Assembly (NCBI RefSeq): GCF_004353905.1
Contig: NZ_SMOD01000010.1
Coordinates: 186,001-250,000, forward strand
Origin: Paraburkholderia guartelaensis
Lineage (GTDB): Bacteria; Pseudomonadota; Gammaproteobacteria; Burkholderiales; Burkholderiaceae
Reading direction: 5' to 3'
DNA length: 64,000 bases
Shown here in pieces: positions 63,472 to 64,000 of this stretch. The position numbers and the translations under genes are program-made. The notes beneath the pieces are model-generated. The model was given only the letters and a program-made list of their open reading frames with translations, did no database searches and was not told the origin of the DNA. The stretch's first letter is position 1. Each line of letters opens with the position of its first letter.

Positions 63472-64000
63472 CTACCAGGAGGTGATGACCGCCCCGCCGA
63501 ACGTCGTTTCGACGTAGTGCTTCACTTCCGGCGAGTGGTACGCGGCGACCAGTTTTGCCACCCAGGGCTTGTTGCGGTCGGCCTCGCGGATCGCGAGGAT
63601 ATTCACGTACGGCCCCTTCGGGTCTTCGATTGCGATCGCGTCCTGTTTCGGCTTCAGGCCCGCTTGCATGGCGAAGTTCGTGTTGATCGCGGCGGCGTCC
63701 ACGTCGTCGAGCGAACGCGGAATCTGCGCGGCGTCCAGTTCGACGATCTTCAGCTTCCTGGGGTTTTCCACGACGTCGAGCGGCGTCGCCTTCAAACCTG
63801 CGTCGGCGCGCAACTTGATGAGACCCTGGCTCTGAAGCAGCAGCAACGCACGGCCGCCATTCGTCGGATCATTCGGCACCGCGATGCGAGCGCCCGGCTT
63901 CAGTTCGGAGAGCGATTTGATCTTCTTCGAGTAGATGCCCATCGGGAACGTAACGGTGTCGGCGATCTTGATCAGCTTGTAGCCGCGATCCTTCACCTGC
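63472..64000 (-). CDS. metQ: Methionine ABC transporter substrate-binding protein MetQ (5' end outside window)
   Basis: About 176 C-terminal residues, open to the window edge. The NlpA/MetQ pattern is clear: PMGIYSKKIKSLSELKPGARIAVPNDPTNGGRALLLLQ, then DAAAINTNFAMQAGL and the end EVKHYVETTFGGAVITSW. It binds D/L-methionine (or a related ligand) for the MetNI ABC transporter; metN and metI are probably beyond the window. The signal and lipobox are not in view. Confidence 0.93.
   Translation of the reverse strand, partial: QVKDRGYKLIKIADTVTFPMGIYSKKIKSLSELKPGARIAVPNDPTNGGRALLLLQSQGLIKLRADAGLKATPLDVVENPRKLKIVELDAAQIPRSLDDVDAAAINTNFAMQAGLKPKQDAIAIEDPKGPYVNILAIREADRNKPWVAKLVAAYHSPEVKHYVETTFGGAVITSW

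Overview
The window looks like a chromosomal segment of a Burkholderiaceae bacterium (Burkholderia sensu lato, most like Paraburkholderia or a relative). The reasons are the high GC content with GC-ending codons, the long RNase E tail, the rpsP-rimM-trmD-rplS order, the 323-residue thymidylate synthase and the etfBA / acyl-CoA dehydrogenase arrangement. Almost all of it is densely packed chromosomal genes. I see no insertion sequence, prophage, rRNA or CRISPR array.

Layout. 1-5.1 kb: the RNase E 3' end, then molybdenum cofactor genes (moaA, mobA, moeA), a small membrane protein and a GNAT acetyltransferase. 5.1-11.1 kb (minus strand): rmuC, a 2-hydroxyacid dehydrogenase, a CitMHS-type transporter, an orphan lutC and pncB. 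11.4-15.8 kb: a 7Fe ferredoxin, two identical tRNA-Asn genes, a CreA-family protein, an AraC regulator with azlCD, and an unknown protein. 15.8-31.3 kb: a UvrD-like helicase, a secreted protein, an S4 protein, MATE and BASS transporters, a phospholipase D lipoprotein, fumC, a thioesterase, GlxA-like and ArsR-like regulators, a small lipoprotein and a FecR/DUF6600-type envelope protein with a Pro-Gln repeat tail.

31.4-43.5 kb is the most interesting part. A 10-kb accessory unit sits between thyA and folA. Its gene order closely matches the Pseudomonas functional-amyloid (Fap) operon. It has two exported small proteins, a FapB-like and a FapC-like protein (each with three copies of a V-N-x-x-x-G-x-x-N-x-x-x-N repeat), a periplasmic C39 cysteine protease (FapD-like), a FapE-like protein and a FapF-like coiled-coil plus beta-barrel outer-membrane protein. 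Two paralogous sigma-54 enhancer-binding proteins of the VpsR/FleQ type flank it, one divergent and one as the last gene. A near-consensus sigma-54 promoter lies 27 bases before the first gene, and a perfect 16-bp palindrome lies about 90 bp upstream of that. The likely logic is: enhancer-binding protein (perhaps c-di-GMP responsive), then the sigma-54 promoter, then fibre subunits exported through the FapF-like pore after or with C39 processing.

43.6-64 kb returns to core genes: pmbA, darP, mog, orn, an M48 protease, rsgA, a zinc-ribbon protein, a CobD/CbiB-family protein, a NUDIX CoA pyrophosphatase, the rplS-trmD-rimM-rpsP operon, a PQQ-type sugar dehydrogenase-like protein, a TM2 protein, a PA0069-type radical SAM protein preceded by a near-perfect LexA box inside a 44-bp palindrome, an Lrp regulator divergent from dadA, an acyl-CoA dehydrogenase, etfA/etfB and the 3' end of metQ.
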